Below are positions 18,107-25,674 of a stretch of 32,738 bases of DNA, one piece after another (position 1 is the first letter of the stretch; each line of letters begins with the position of its first letter). Source of the DNA: an uncultured Pseudoxanthomonas sp. (GTDB lineage Bacteria > Pseudomonadota > Gammaproteobacteria > Xanthomonadales > Xanthomonadaceae); assembly GCA_946886405.1 (NCBI GenBank), contig CAMPIO010000038.1, positions 1 through 32,738 of the forward strand, given 5' to 3'. Position numbers and translations under genes: made by a program. The notes under the pieces were generated by a model. The model was not told where the DNA came from, did no database searches, and saw nothing but the letters and a program-made list of their open reading frames with translations.

Positions 18107-18733
18107 TCAATGCGCAACCAGCGCGAACGACTGCGCAGGCGCCGGGCCACCGCGGCATTTGCGCACCTGCCAGTGCGTGCCGCCCTGCGCATCGCGGGTG
18201 GCCTCCACGCGCAACGCGGCCGCCGATGGATTGGCCGCATGGCGGCGGTCGCGCAGCGCGAAGCCCAGACACTCACCGCTGTCGGCGGCCACCTGCAGGC
18301 GGCGCAATGCGGGCCCGTCGGCCTGTACAGGCCAGCCCAGCACGGCGGCGCAGGCGCCGCTGCGCAGGCATTGCTCGAACGCCCACAAAGCATCGCGCGG
18401 CGCGGCTTCCACGATTTCCAGCAGCGCCAGGTCCACGCCCGCGTCCTGCCACGCGGGCGCATACGGAATGTAGGGCGGCGCGATCACCGCCACCGCACTG
18501 CCGGCCTGCGTCATCCGCGCCAGCGTGGGCAGCAGCAACGCCAGTTCGCCCACGCCGTCGGCGGGCAACAGCAGTTCGGTCAACGCGCGCTGGGGCCAGC
18601 CGCCCTGCGGCAGCAGCGCATCGAGCGCGGCGTGGCCGGTGGGCTCGCCATCGGCGGCGATGGCCGCGCTGCGCCCGGCATGCCACAGCGTGCGTGCGGC
18701 CAGCAGCGTGTCGAGGGCGACGACGGCGCCCAT
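18107..18733 (-). CDS. imuA: ImuA, RecA/SulA-like mutasome accessory protein
   Basis: A 208-residue protein of the ImuA family, a RecA-fold relative needed for DnaE2-dependent mutagenesis. The signature LDALLPQGGWPQRALTELLLP and the following GVGELALLLPTLARMTQAG are the conserved ImuA blocks. The Walker-type loop is degenerate. The ATG at 18733 is one base after the lexA stop. The frame is open further upstream inside lexA, but that part is unlike ImuA. It is the second gene of the lexA-led operon. Confidence 0.93.
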   Translation of the reverse strand: MGAVVALDTLLAARTLWHAGRSAAIAADGEPTGHAALDALLPQGGWPQRALTELLLPADGVGELALLLPTLARMTQAGSAVAVIAPPYIPYAPAWQDAGVDLALLEIVEAAPRDALWAFEQCLRSGACAAVLGWPVQADGPALRRLQVAADSGECLGFALRDRRHAANPSAAALRVEATRDAQGGTHWQVRKCRGGPAPAQSFALVAH

Positions 18734-18734
18734 G

Positions 18735-19340
18735 TCAGCCGCGCCGGACCAGGCCGCAGTACACGCCTTCGATGGCGAAGTCCTGCCCGGGCTGCACGTC
18801 GATGGGCGCATGCGCGGGATTGCGTGGCAGCAGGCGGATGCGGCGGCGCTCGCGCTGCAGGCGCTTGATGGTCAGTTCGCCATCGATGCGGGCCACGACG
18901 GTCTGCCCGTCGCGCGCGTCGGGCGTGCGATGCACGCCGACCAGATCGCCGTCGACGATGCCGTCATCGATCATCGAATCGCCCTGCACCTTCAGCAGGT
19001 AATCCGGCTGCGGCGAGAACAGCCGGCGGTCCAGCCACAGTTGCTCATCCAGACCGATGTCGGCCCCGATCGGCTGTCCGGCGGCCACCCGGCCCAGCAC
19101 CGGCAGCGGCAACAGGTCGGCCATGCCGCCCGGCAGGCGCAGGCCACGCTTCTGGCCGGGGGCCTGTTCCAGCAGACCGTCGGCCACCAGCGCCTGCACA
19201 TGCTTTTGCGCGGCATTGCGGGAGGCGAAGCCGAAGGCGGAGGCGATGTCCGCCAGGCTGGGCGCGCGCCCGGCCGCCAGCTCCCGGCGCAGGAAGGCCA
19301 GGACGGCGGCACGTTGGGGAGGAAGATCGACTGGGTTCAT
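18735..19340 (-). CDS. lexA: LexA-family SOS repressor (second LexA type)
   Basis: A 201-residue repressor with an N-terminal winged-helix DNA-binding domain (about 8-68, PSLADIASAFGFASRNAAQKHVQAL) and a C-terminal S24-type self-cleavage domain. The scissile pair is A87-G88 (RVAAGQP). The catalytic dyad is S122 (QGDSM) and K159 (GELTIKR). RecA-ssDNA filaments would trigger cleavage and turn on the operon. The ATG at 19340 was preferred; an in-frame GTG at 19358 lies inside the operator. No ribosome site precedes 19340. Heading imuA-imuB-dnaE2 marks it as the LexA2 type of xanthomonads and pseudomonads. It also differs from canonical LexA in the recognition helix, which fits an unusual operator. 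Confidence 0.94.
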   Translation of the reverse strand: MNPVDLPPQRAAVLAFLRRELAAGRAPSLADIASAFGFASRNAAQKHVQALVADGLLEQAPGQKRGLRLPGGMADLLPLPVLGRVAAGQPIGADIGLDEQLWLDRRLFSPQPDYLLKVQGDSMIDDGIVDGDLVGVHRTPDARDGQTVVARIDGELTIKRLQRERRRIRLLPRNPAHAPIDVQPGQDFAIEGVYCGLVRRG

Positions 19341-19360
19341 GGGTGTACATTTGTACACCC
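19341..19360. promoter_or_regulatory. LexA operator of the imu operon
   Basis: Two 9-bp half-sites GGGTGTACA and TGTACACCC with a 2-base TT spacer form a perfect palindrome that directly abuts the lexA ATG. It does not look like the E. coli CTGT-N8-ACAG box. A possible promoter on the minus strand is TCGCCA (19378-19373), 17 bases, TACAAA (19355-19350), which would place the -10 inside the operator and the start very near the ATG. Confidence 0.85.
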
Positions 19361-19418
19361 TAAGGTCTCACATGGCGAGAAAGACGTGCGGCTTGCCTCC
19401 AAGCCCCACACGCTTCAA

Positions 19419-19434
19419 TATAACCACGGTTATA
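19419..19434. promoter_or_regulatory. Palindrome upstream of the toxin-antitoxin operon
   Basis: TATAACC-AC-GGTTATA is a perfect 7+7 palindrome 17 bases before the antitoxin start. It overlaps -10-like TATAAC sequences. AbrB/MazE-type antitoxins bind such sites to repress their own operon, so this is the likely autoregulatory operator. The function is inferred from position. Confidence 0.7.
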
Positions 19435-19451
19435 ACGTCAAGGAGGCGACC

Positions 19452-19673
19452 ATGAAGCTCAAGATCACCACCGTCGGCAACTCTGCCGGTGTCATCCTGC
19501 CCAAGGAGCTCCTGTCGCGCCTCCGCCTGGACAAAGGCGATGAACTCCACGCGCTCGAGACACCCGACGGCATCCGCCTGACGGTCTACGACCCCACCCT
19601 GGCCGAGCAGATGGAGGTGGCCGAGCAGGTCATGCGTCGTCGCCGCACCCTGCTCAACAAGCTGGCCCAGTGA
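19452..19673 (+). CDS. AbrB/MazE-family antitoxin
   Basis: A 73-residue swapped-hairpin AbrB-type DNA-binding antitoxin. The family pattern MKLKITTVGNSAGVILPKEL is at residues 1-20, followed by the beta strands KGDELHALETPDGIRLTVYD. The basic C-terminal tail (EQVMRRRRTLLNKLAQ) would be the toxin-neutralising part. A strong AAGGAGG ends about 6 bases before the ATG. It lies 10 bases before the Doc toxin and is divergent from lexA. Partner assignment rests on the pairing. Confidence 0.9.
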   Translation: MKLKITTVGNSAGVILPKELLSRLRLDKGDELHALETPDGIRLTVYDPTLAEQMEVAEQVMRRRRTLLNKLAQ

Positions 19674-19683
19674 CGCTGCGCGC

Positions 19684-20112
19684 ATGATCGTCTGGATCAG
19701 CCGGGCCCTGGCTCTGGCCATCCATGACCGCCAGCTGGCCGAGCATGGCGGCGCCACCGGCATACGCGACGAGGGGTTGCTGGAATCGGCGCTCGCGCGC
19801 CCCAGGCAGTTGCACGCCTACGGGCAGCCTGCGCCGGACCTGGCCGATCTGGCGGCCGCCACCGCCTTCGGCCTGGCGCGCAACCATCCTTTCGTGGACG
19901 GCAACAAGCGCATGGCGGCCGTGGCCTGCGAAGTCTTCATCGTGCTCAATGGTGCCACGTTGTCGGCCGAGGACCACGAACTCTATCCGCAGTACCTCGG
20001 CTTGTCCGAAGGCAGCCTCGGCGAAGCGGAATTCGCCGCGTGGCTACGCCCACGGATCATCGCAAAGGCTCCGGGCAAGGTGCAGGAGCCCTCTCCCGCG
20101 TACGGCCGCTGA
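19684..20112 (+). CDS. doc: Doc-type (Fic fold) toxin
   Basis: A 142-residue death-on-curing family toxin. The catalytic motif HPFVDGNKR is at residues 68-76. The GNKR ending (rather than GNGR) is that of Doc enzymes, which phosphorylate elongation factor Tu, rather than AMP-transferring Fic proteins. The N-terminal block GIRDEGLLESALARPRQLHAYG is typical of the family. The last 12 or so residues after IIAKAPG look like a non-conserved tail. It follows the antitoxin by 10 bases without a clear ribosome site, so translation may be coupled. Confidence 0.92.
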   Translation: MIVWISRALALAIHDRQLAEHGGATGIRDEGLLESALARPRQLHAYGQPAPDLADLAAATAFGLARNHPFVDGNKRMAAVACEVFIVLNGATLSAEDHELYPQYLGLSEGSLGEAEFAAWLRPRIIAKAPGKVQEPSPAYGR

Positions 20113-20128
20113 CGGCGACGCACTCACC

Positions 20129-20674
20129 GTCGTCCCAGGGAACGCGGGACCCATCTTGCGCTTGCCTTCCTGACCTACGGAAGGACACGCATCACTGACA
20201 GGCAATGGATTCCAGCGTGCGCTGGAATGACGGCAAGGGGGTGACGGCACGGATTCCGCACACGTCAGCCACGTCGTCCCAGCGAACGCTGGGACCCACC
20301 TTGCCTTTGCCTTCCTGACCTACGGAAGGACATGCATCACTGACAGGCAATGGATTCCAGCGTGCGCTGGAATGACGGCATAGTGGTGACGGCACGGATT
20401 CCGCACACGCCAGCCCCGTCGTCCCAGCGAAAGCTGGGACCCATCTTGCCGTTGCCCTCCCTGATGTACGGAAAGAACGGACATCACTGACGGGCAATGG
20501 ATTCCCGCCTTCGCTGGAATGACGGCAGAGCAGTGAGGCGCCGATTTCGGACATGTCTCGACACCGTCGTCCCAGCGAAAGCTGGGACCCAGCTTACCGT
20601 TGCCCTCCCTGACGTACGACAAGAATGGACATCACTGGCGGGCAATGGATTCCAGCCTTCGCTGGAATGACGGC
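20129..20674. repeat. Four tandem copies of a ~145-bp double-hairpin repeat
   Basis: Copies begin at 20129, 20273, 20418 and 20566 (spacing 144, 145 and 148 bases); the last is cut short near 20674. Each starts with a GTCGTCCCAGCG.../...CGCTGGGAC hairpin. About 80 bases later comes a related hairpin of opposite sense, GGATTCCAGCG.../...CGCTGGAATGACGG. The first copy has a decayed left hairpin. The inverted pair within each unit is a BIME-like layout. The array fills most of the 658-bp gap between doc and the HDOD gene; no gene is visible in it. Confidence 0.9.
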
Positions 20675-20770
20675 CAAGACTTCCCGAGCGGCCGCGTTCC
20701 ACGTGACGGACGCATGGAATCGCAGGCGGTCATGTCGTGCGCAGGCGTGCACGCAGCATCCAGTGAAGCG

Positions 20771-21892
20771 TCAGGCGGCCTGTTCCTCGGCGCGTTCGAC
20801 CATGGTCTCGGCCATCTGCCGCCAGCTGGGCAGCTGATCCAGCACACCCAGCGATTTCAGGTAGCCCTCGTCCACCGGCTCATTGCTGGCCAGCGCACCG
20901 GCGACGTGCACTGCACCCGGCACCCAGAAGCTGCGCAGGCTGGAGCGCTGCGGCTGGCGGTGGAACGCCACCGCCTCGACGATCGGCATCGGCAGGCCCC
21001 ACAGGCCCAGCAGGTAGGCGCCCGCCTCGGTATGGCCAGGACGGTCGTCGTCCTCGGTGGCTGGTGTATCGCGCTCGTCGCGTACGCCCGGCAGCAGCAG
21101 GCCGATGTCGGCCAGCAGCGCCGCGGTGGCGCCGAGTTCGGAGCTGGTGCGCGGCAGGATCTTCGCCGCCAGGCGCGAGGCCAACAGCGCGCGGTTCTGC
21201 AGGACGGCGCGATCCACGCTGGACGTGGTCTTCATCGAGAACACCTCGCTGGCCAGCACCAGGTCGCGCAACGTGCCCAAGCCGAGCCGTGTCACGGCGG
21301 CGCGCAGGTCGGTGACCGAGCGGCCGTTGGAGAAGTACGCCGAGTTGCACAGCTGCAACACTTTGGCGGCGATGGCGGGGTCGCCGGCCACCAGGGTGGC
21401 GATGTCGTTGGCCGTGCCTTCGTCCTCTTCCAGCGCACGCGTCAGCGCGAAATACAGGTGCGGCGGCGAAGGCAGGTGTTCGACGCGGCCGATCGCCCGG
21501 CGCAGGCGCGGACTGTCCAGCAGATCGCGCAGTTCTTCCAGGCTGTGGATCGATTCCAGCACCGTTTCCGACGACAGCGGCAGCGGCAGGAAGCGGTGGG
21601 CCACGCCGATCAGCTTGATGGGCGCGGACAGGCTGTCGGCATTGCCTTCCAGCAGCGCAATGCGGATGGTCTCCGAGCGCAGGGTACGGATCTGCCCCAG
21701 CAGCGTGGCCGGCGGCAGGTCCGGCAGCGCCGGTCCCACCATCACCACGTCGATCGGGCCGTTGGCGACCGCGAACATCGCCGACTTCCCGTCGGCCACC
21801 GTTTCGACGGTCCACTCGTCGCCCATATCGCCGAGGTAGTCGGTCAGATCGTCAGGCAGGCAGGCGGTGTCGCCAACGTACAGAATGCGCAA
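20771..21892 (-). CDS. HDOD-domain protein with degenerate receiver domain
   Basis: A 373-residue signalling protein. Residues 1-120 look like a receiver fold (RILYVGD, VDVVMVGPALPDLPP-like block), but the phosphoacceptor position holds glycine (MVGP instead of a D-containing LxD), so it is probably not phosphorylated. An HDOD domain follows (about 140-340, ATLVAGDPAIAAKVLQLCNSAYF, ITRLGLG-like VTRLGLGTLRDLVLA), the HD-related output module often found in motility, biofilm and stress signalling. The TTG at 21892 was chosen because AGAAGGGGA lies 7 or so bases before it; ATGs at 21928 and 21949 are alternatives without ribosome sites. It stands alone, with the repeat array downstream. Confidence 0.85.
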   Translation of the reverse strand: MRILYVGDTACLPDDLTDYLGDMGDEWTVETVADGKSAMFAVANGPIDVVMVGPALPDLPPATLLGQIRTLRSETIRIALLEGNADSLSAPIKLIGVAHRFLPLPLSSETVLESIHSLEELRDLLDSPRLRRAIGRVEHLPSPPHLYFALTRALEEDEGTANDIATLVAGDPAIAAKVLQLCNSAYFSNGRSVTDLRAAVTRLGLGTLRDLVLASEVFSMKTTSSVDRAVLQNRALLASRLAAKILPRTSSELGATAALLADIGLLLPGVRDERDTPATEDDDRPGHTEAGAYLLGLWGLPMPIVEAVAFHRQPQRSSLRSFWVPGAVHVAGALASNEPVDEGYLKSLGVLDQLPSWRQMAETMVERAEEQAA

Positions 21893-22239
21893 GGCACGTC
21901 CCCTTCTTTTCTTGCAAGTTCGATGCATGCCTTCCACAGGGAAAGGCACGGCTCATGTGGAATCTAGCAAGGGTGTCGGCCGCATCGGCGCATTCTTGAG
22001 GCGCGATGCAGGGAATGCGCAGCGCTTCACACTCCGCTGTCGGTGGCGCCCCGACAGCGCGCGGCATCAGAAGCGCAGCATCGCCAACCGTTGCGGTCCG
22101 CAATTGTCCAGGTTCAGTTGCCGTCGAAGCGCGTACGCTCGAAATCCCGGTCACTGTCGTGGTAGCCGTGGCGCAGTGAGAACCCGATGCGCTGCTACGG
22201 AAAGTACTCCAGCCGTCGGGCGGAATACGGATGAACGCA
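21893..22239. other. Non-coding gap between the HDOD gene and the exonuclease gene
   Basis: This 347-bp stretch has no convincing open frame on either strand. It should hold the promoter of the HDOD gene on the minus strand, but no sigma70, sigma54 or sigma28 site with correct spacing was recognised. No strong terminator follows the exonuclease stop at 22240. Confidence 0.6.
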
Positions 22240-23082
22240 CTACCCGGCTGCGTCCGTCGCGATGGGCGCCGACAGGTGCAGCAACAGATGCGCCAGCGTC
22301 ACCACGTCCTGGAAGTTGTGCTGCAGCACACGCCGCAGCAGGCCGGCATCGCCGCCGCGCAGGTACTGCAGCCAGGCGCCGGGCGCTTCCGAGCCCGGCA
22401 GATCGTCCTCGCGCACGATGCCAAGCGCCTTGCGTTCGATGGTGCCCAGCCGGCAGTTTTCCCATACGCCGCGATAGCGCCGCCGCGTGGGGAACAGCAG
22501 GTCGAGATGATCGATGCCGGCCAGCGGCGTGCCCTGCCGCGCCAGCCGGTAACGCGTGGCCAGCAGTGGCGCGTCGTAGCAGCGGCCGTTGTAGCTGACC
22601 AGGCGTGTGTCTTCCGAGAGCCAGCGCGAAAACTCGCGCAGCATCGCCGGCTCCGCCGACAGATGGGTGATCAGCAACTGGCGCACGCGCAACCCGCCGG
22701 GCACGAAGTCCGACGCGCCGATCATGAAGGCACGCGTGCCGGTGCCGCCGGACAGGCCGGTGGTCTCGGTATCGAAGAACAGCATGCCCTGCGTCGGCAG
22801 TACGCCTGCGCGCGCGAACGTGCCGTCGACCTGAGGCGCCACGGCATCGAATGGCAACATCTCTTCGAGCTGCAGCAGCCCCGGCGCGATTTCCTCGCCC
22901 GGCAGCGCACGGTCGCGCGCGCGCGCGACGACCGCGGGTCGTGCACGTTCGCGGATGCCGAGCATGCGCCGCAACGCGGGCAAGGGATCGTGCACCGGCG
23001 GCAACGGACCGGACGGCGGAGAGGCACCGCCGTGCCCGGCCTGGCGTCGCAGCCTTTGCAGTTTCTCCAGGCTGACGCTCAT
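22240..23082 (-). CDS. mrfB: DEDD-type exonuclease, MrfB (YprB)-like
   Basis: A 280-residue predicted metal-dependent exonuclease of the YprB ribonuclease-H-like family (COG3359 type). The catalytic acids appear as D104 and E106 (FFDTETTGLSGG), D170 (VSYNGRCYDAPLL) and D259 (HNFQDVVTL). In Bacillus the family member MrfB works with helicase MrfA in repair of mitomycin C damage; transfer of that role here is inference. The ATG at 23082 overlaps the helicase stop (ATGA), so the two are translationally coupled. The open frame extends further upstream within the helicase gene but that part is not family-like. Confidence 0.88.
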   Translation of the reverse strand: MSVSLEKLQRLRRQAGHGGASPPSGPLPPVHDPLPALRRMLGIRERARPAVVARARDRALPGEEIAPGLLQLEEMLPFDAVAPQVDGTFARAGVLPTQGMLFFDTETTGLSGGTGTRAFMIGASDFVPGGLRVRQLLITHLSAEPAMLREFSRWLSEDTRLVSYNGRCYDAPLLATRYRLARQGTPLAGIDHLDLLFPTRRRYRGVWENCRLGTIERKALGIVREDDLPGSEAPGAWLQYLRGGDAGLLRRVLQHNFQDVVTLAHLLLHLSAPIATDAAG

Positions 23083-25499
23083 GTGGCGTCCAGCAGCTGC
23101 AGCACGCGCGCCGCCAGCGCGCGCGGCGTGGTGTCGGCCTCCTCGTCGTTCGCCAGCACCGGGCCCACGCAGGCAGGACAGCCTGCCTTGCAGTCGCATC
23201 CCGACACCAGTTGCACCGCACGTTGCACCAGTTCGCGCTGGCGCCGCCACAAGGGTTCGCTCAGGCCGATGCCGCCGGGATAGTTGTCGTAGAGATAGGC
23301 GGTGGGAATGAACCGCTCGCCCGATACCGGCGACAGCACCTGGCTCTCCGTGCCACGCAGCTGGCCACGTCCCTGTGTGTCAGGCAACGCGAACCAAGCA
23401 CCGTCGCCGTCGCCCACCGCCTTCTGCAGGTCGCGTCCTTCGGCCATCACTGCGACCGTGGCGGCGATGTGCAGCGCGTACGCCGCACCAAGGAAGCCAT
23501 CCAGCGCGTCCTGTCGCGATTCGAACGCCGATTCCAGCAACGCGGGCGGCAGTTGCCACCACAGGCTGGTGGTGTGCATCTCCTGGTCGGGCAGGTTCAC
23601 CGGACCGTAGCCGATGTTCTCGTGCGTGTAGTAGCGGATCTTCTTGTAGCCGGCCACGCGGCGCACCACGTGCACCTCGCCATGGTGGCAGGTGCCCTGA
23701 CCGGCGATCACGCCATCGAAACGTTCCAGTACCTTCAACTTCGTGTAGTCGATCGCATCGGTGTAATAGTCCACCTGCGTGCGGGTCACGTAGGCCTTGC
23801 GACCCTCCCAGTCCAGACGCTCCACCTGGTACGGCGTCGACTGGATCATGTGGATGGCGCCTTCGTACAGCGTCAGCGGCGCGGCACTGAAGTCGACCTC
23901 GGCGATGATCGTCTGGCGTCCGCCGGTACGGTCGACGACGACGAAGTTGCCATCGGCCACCGAGCGCAGGCTGACCGCGTTGGCCGGATAACTGTCGGCG
24001 ATCCATTCGTAGCGGTCACCTTCGCGGTGGACCACGCTGTCTTCGTCGAGCAACTGCAGGAACGGCGATGGATCGACCGGGCCGAACGGCTCGCCGGCGA
24101 GGAACGGCAGTTCGAACGCGGCACAGCGCACGTGGTCGAGCAGGATCATCGGTTGGTCCGGCGCAATGCGGGCGTGTTCGGGCGGGCTGTCGGCGAAGAA
24201 CTCCGGGTGCCTTACCACGTACTGGTCCAACGGCTGCGAGCTGGCGACCAGGATGCCCAGCGACGCCTGCTGCCGTCGCCCTGCCCGGCCGAACCTCTGC
24301 CAGGTCGCCGCGATGGAACCGGGATAGCCGTTCAACACCACCGCATCCAGGCTGCCGATGTCCACGCCCAGTTCCAGCGCTGACGTGGAGACGATGCCGT
24401 CCACGCGCCCGTCGCGCATCGCGCGCTCGGCCTCGCGTCGTTCCGTCGGCAGGTAGCCGCCACGATAGGCGCGGATCCGCGCCGGCAGTCGCGGGTCGCT
24501 GTCGAACACATCCTTCAGGTACTTGGTCAGCACCTCCACCATCGTGCGCGACTGCGCGAACACCAGCGTCTTCAGCCCCGCCTTGATCGCGAGACGTGCG
24601 ATGCGGTTGCTCTGCGAGCGTGCCGACGCACGCAGACCCAGGTCGGGATTGACGACCGGCGGATTCCACAACAGCACGTGCTTCTCGCCGCTGGGCGCGC
24701 CGGACTCGGTGATCGCGTGCACCGGCAGCTCCAGCAGCGCTTCCGCGTGCGTCTGCGGGTTGCCGATGGTGGCCGAGCACACGATGAACTGAGGCGTTGC
24801 GCCGTAGAACGCGCACACACGCTTCAGGCGACGCAGCACGTTGGCCACATGGCTGCCGAACACACCGCGATAGGTATGCACCTCGTCGATCACGACATAG
24901 CGCAGGTTCTCGAAGAACTGTGCCCACTTCGTGTGATGCGGCAGGATGGCCTGGTGCAGCATGTCCGGATTGCTGACCACGATGTCCCCATGCAAGCGGA
25001 TCGCCTGGCGCGCATCGCCGGGCGTGTCGCCGTCGAAGGTGAAGGCCTTCAATCCAAGGTCGCCCGCGCGACTGAGATCGAGCAATTCGGCCACCTGGTC
25101 CTGCGCCAGGGCCTTGGTCGGGAACAGGTACAAGGCCTTGCCCCGCTTCGCCAGCGCAGAAGCCACCACCGGCAGCGTGTAGCACAACGATTTGCCCGAC
25201 GCGGTCGGCGTGACGATGGCCAGGTGGTCGCCAGCCTGCGCCTGTCGCCACGCCTCTGCCTGATGCGAATACAAGCGGTCGATGCCGCGCTGGCGCAATG
25301 CGTCGGCGAGTGCAACCGGCACGTCGTGGGGCAGTGCCTCGTAGCGCCCTTCCCGCGCAGGAATGACGAACTGCCCGGTGACGCGATCGCGGTACTTGCC
25401 CGCGAGGCGCTCCGCCAGTGCGCTGCCGTCGGCACGCGTCGCAGGCAACAGGGCGGCCTCATCGGCATGGCGACGGATCAGTGCGGTCTGGGCAGGCAT
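23079..25499 (-). CDS. mrfA: DEAD/DEAH-box helicase with C-terminal Cys cluster, MrfA (YprA)-like
   Basis: An 806-residue superfamily 2 helicase. Motif I is TPTASGKS (97-104), motif II DEVH (205-208), and a helicase C domain follows (LGVDIGSLDAVVLNGYPGS, QRFGRAGR). The long C-terminal region is the DUF1998/MrfA type and ends with four cysteines, C768, C770, C774 and C777 (CDCKAGCPAC), a probable metal site. MrfA homologs unwind 3'-tailed DNA and act in excision of crosslink-type lesions together with MrfB, encoded next here. The start is uncertain: ATG 25499 has a weak GAGAG upstream, and ATG 25526 adds nine residues. Confidence 0.92.
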   Translation of the reverse strand: MPAQTALIRRHADEAALLPATRADGSALAERLAGKYRDRVTGQFVIPAREGRYEALPHDVPVALADALRQRGIDRLYSHQAEAWRQAQAGDHLAIVTPTASGKSLCYTLPVVASALAKRGKALYLFPTKALAQDQVAELLDLSRAGDLGLKAFTFDGDTPGDARQAIRLHGDIVVSNPDMLHQAILPHHTKWAQFFENLRYVVIDEVHTYRGVFGSHVANVLRRLKRVCAFYGATPQFIVCSATIGNPQTHAEALLELPVHAITESGAPSGEKHVLLWNPPVVNPDLGLRASARSQSNRIARLAIKAGLKTLVFAQSRTMVEVLTKYLKDVFDSDPRLPARIRAYRGGYLPTERREAERAMRDGRVDGIVSTSALELGVDIGSLDAVVLNGYPGSIAATWQRFGRAGRRQQASLGILVASSQPLDQYVVRHPEFFADSPPEHARIAPDQPMILLDHVRCAAFELPFLAGEPFGPVDPSPFLQLLDEDSVVHREGDRYEWIADSYPANAVSLRSVADGNFVVVDRTGGRQTIIAEVDFSAAPLTLYEGAIHMIQSTPYQVERLDWEGRKAYVTRTQVDYYTDAIDYTKLKVLERFDGVIAGQGTCHHGEVHVVRRVAGYKKIRYYTHENIGYGPVNLPDQEMHTTSLWWQLPPALLESAFESRQDALDGFLGAAYALHIAATVAVMAEGRDLQKAVGDGDGAWFALPDTQGRGQLRGTESQVLSPVSGERFIPTAYLYDNYPGGIGLSEPLWRRQRELVQRAVQLVSGCDCKAGCPACVGPVLANDEEADTTPRALAARVLQLLDAT

Positions 25500-25540
25500 G
25501 GCGGGTCTCTCGGCGGAAGTCCCCATCTGACGCGCCGCGT

Positions 25541-25557
25541 GTCTCAGCGGCTGAGAC
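25541..25557. promoter_or_regulatory. 17-bp perfect palindrome between divergent genes
   Basis: GTCTCAGC-G-GCTGAGAC lies in the intergenic region between mrfA (minus) and the small gene at 25675 (plus). Its perfect symmetry and place suggest an operator. It does not match the LexA palindrome at 19341. No regulator can be assigned. Confidence 0.5.
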
Positions 25558-25674
25558 TGACCGGCGGCTGATCGTCTGGCCGCACCTCAGCTTTGTGACC
25601 GAGGAACGAAGGGATTTCTCACCAGCGGCTAACGCGTGCCGCGATACCAAGTGCACAGCATCAGGAGATCCGCC

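Noticed and set aside
16505..18868. A 787-codon plus-strand frame opposite imuB and imuA
   Set aside because: Antisense to genes with clear ImuA/ImuB signatures and overlapping stops and starts; the product is low-complexity.
20129..20674. The regular repeats considered as a CRISPR array
   Set aside because: The unit is ~145 bp and wholly repeated, with no unique spacers and no cas genes; it is a tandem BIME-like repeat.
21955..21995. A sigma54-like GG...TTGCT on the minus strand upstream of the HDOD gene
   Set aside because: Distance between GG and GC is one base too long, and sigma54 promoters tolerate almost no change there.
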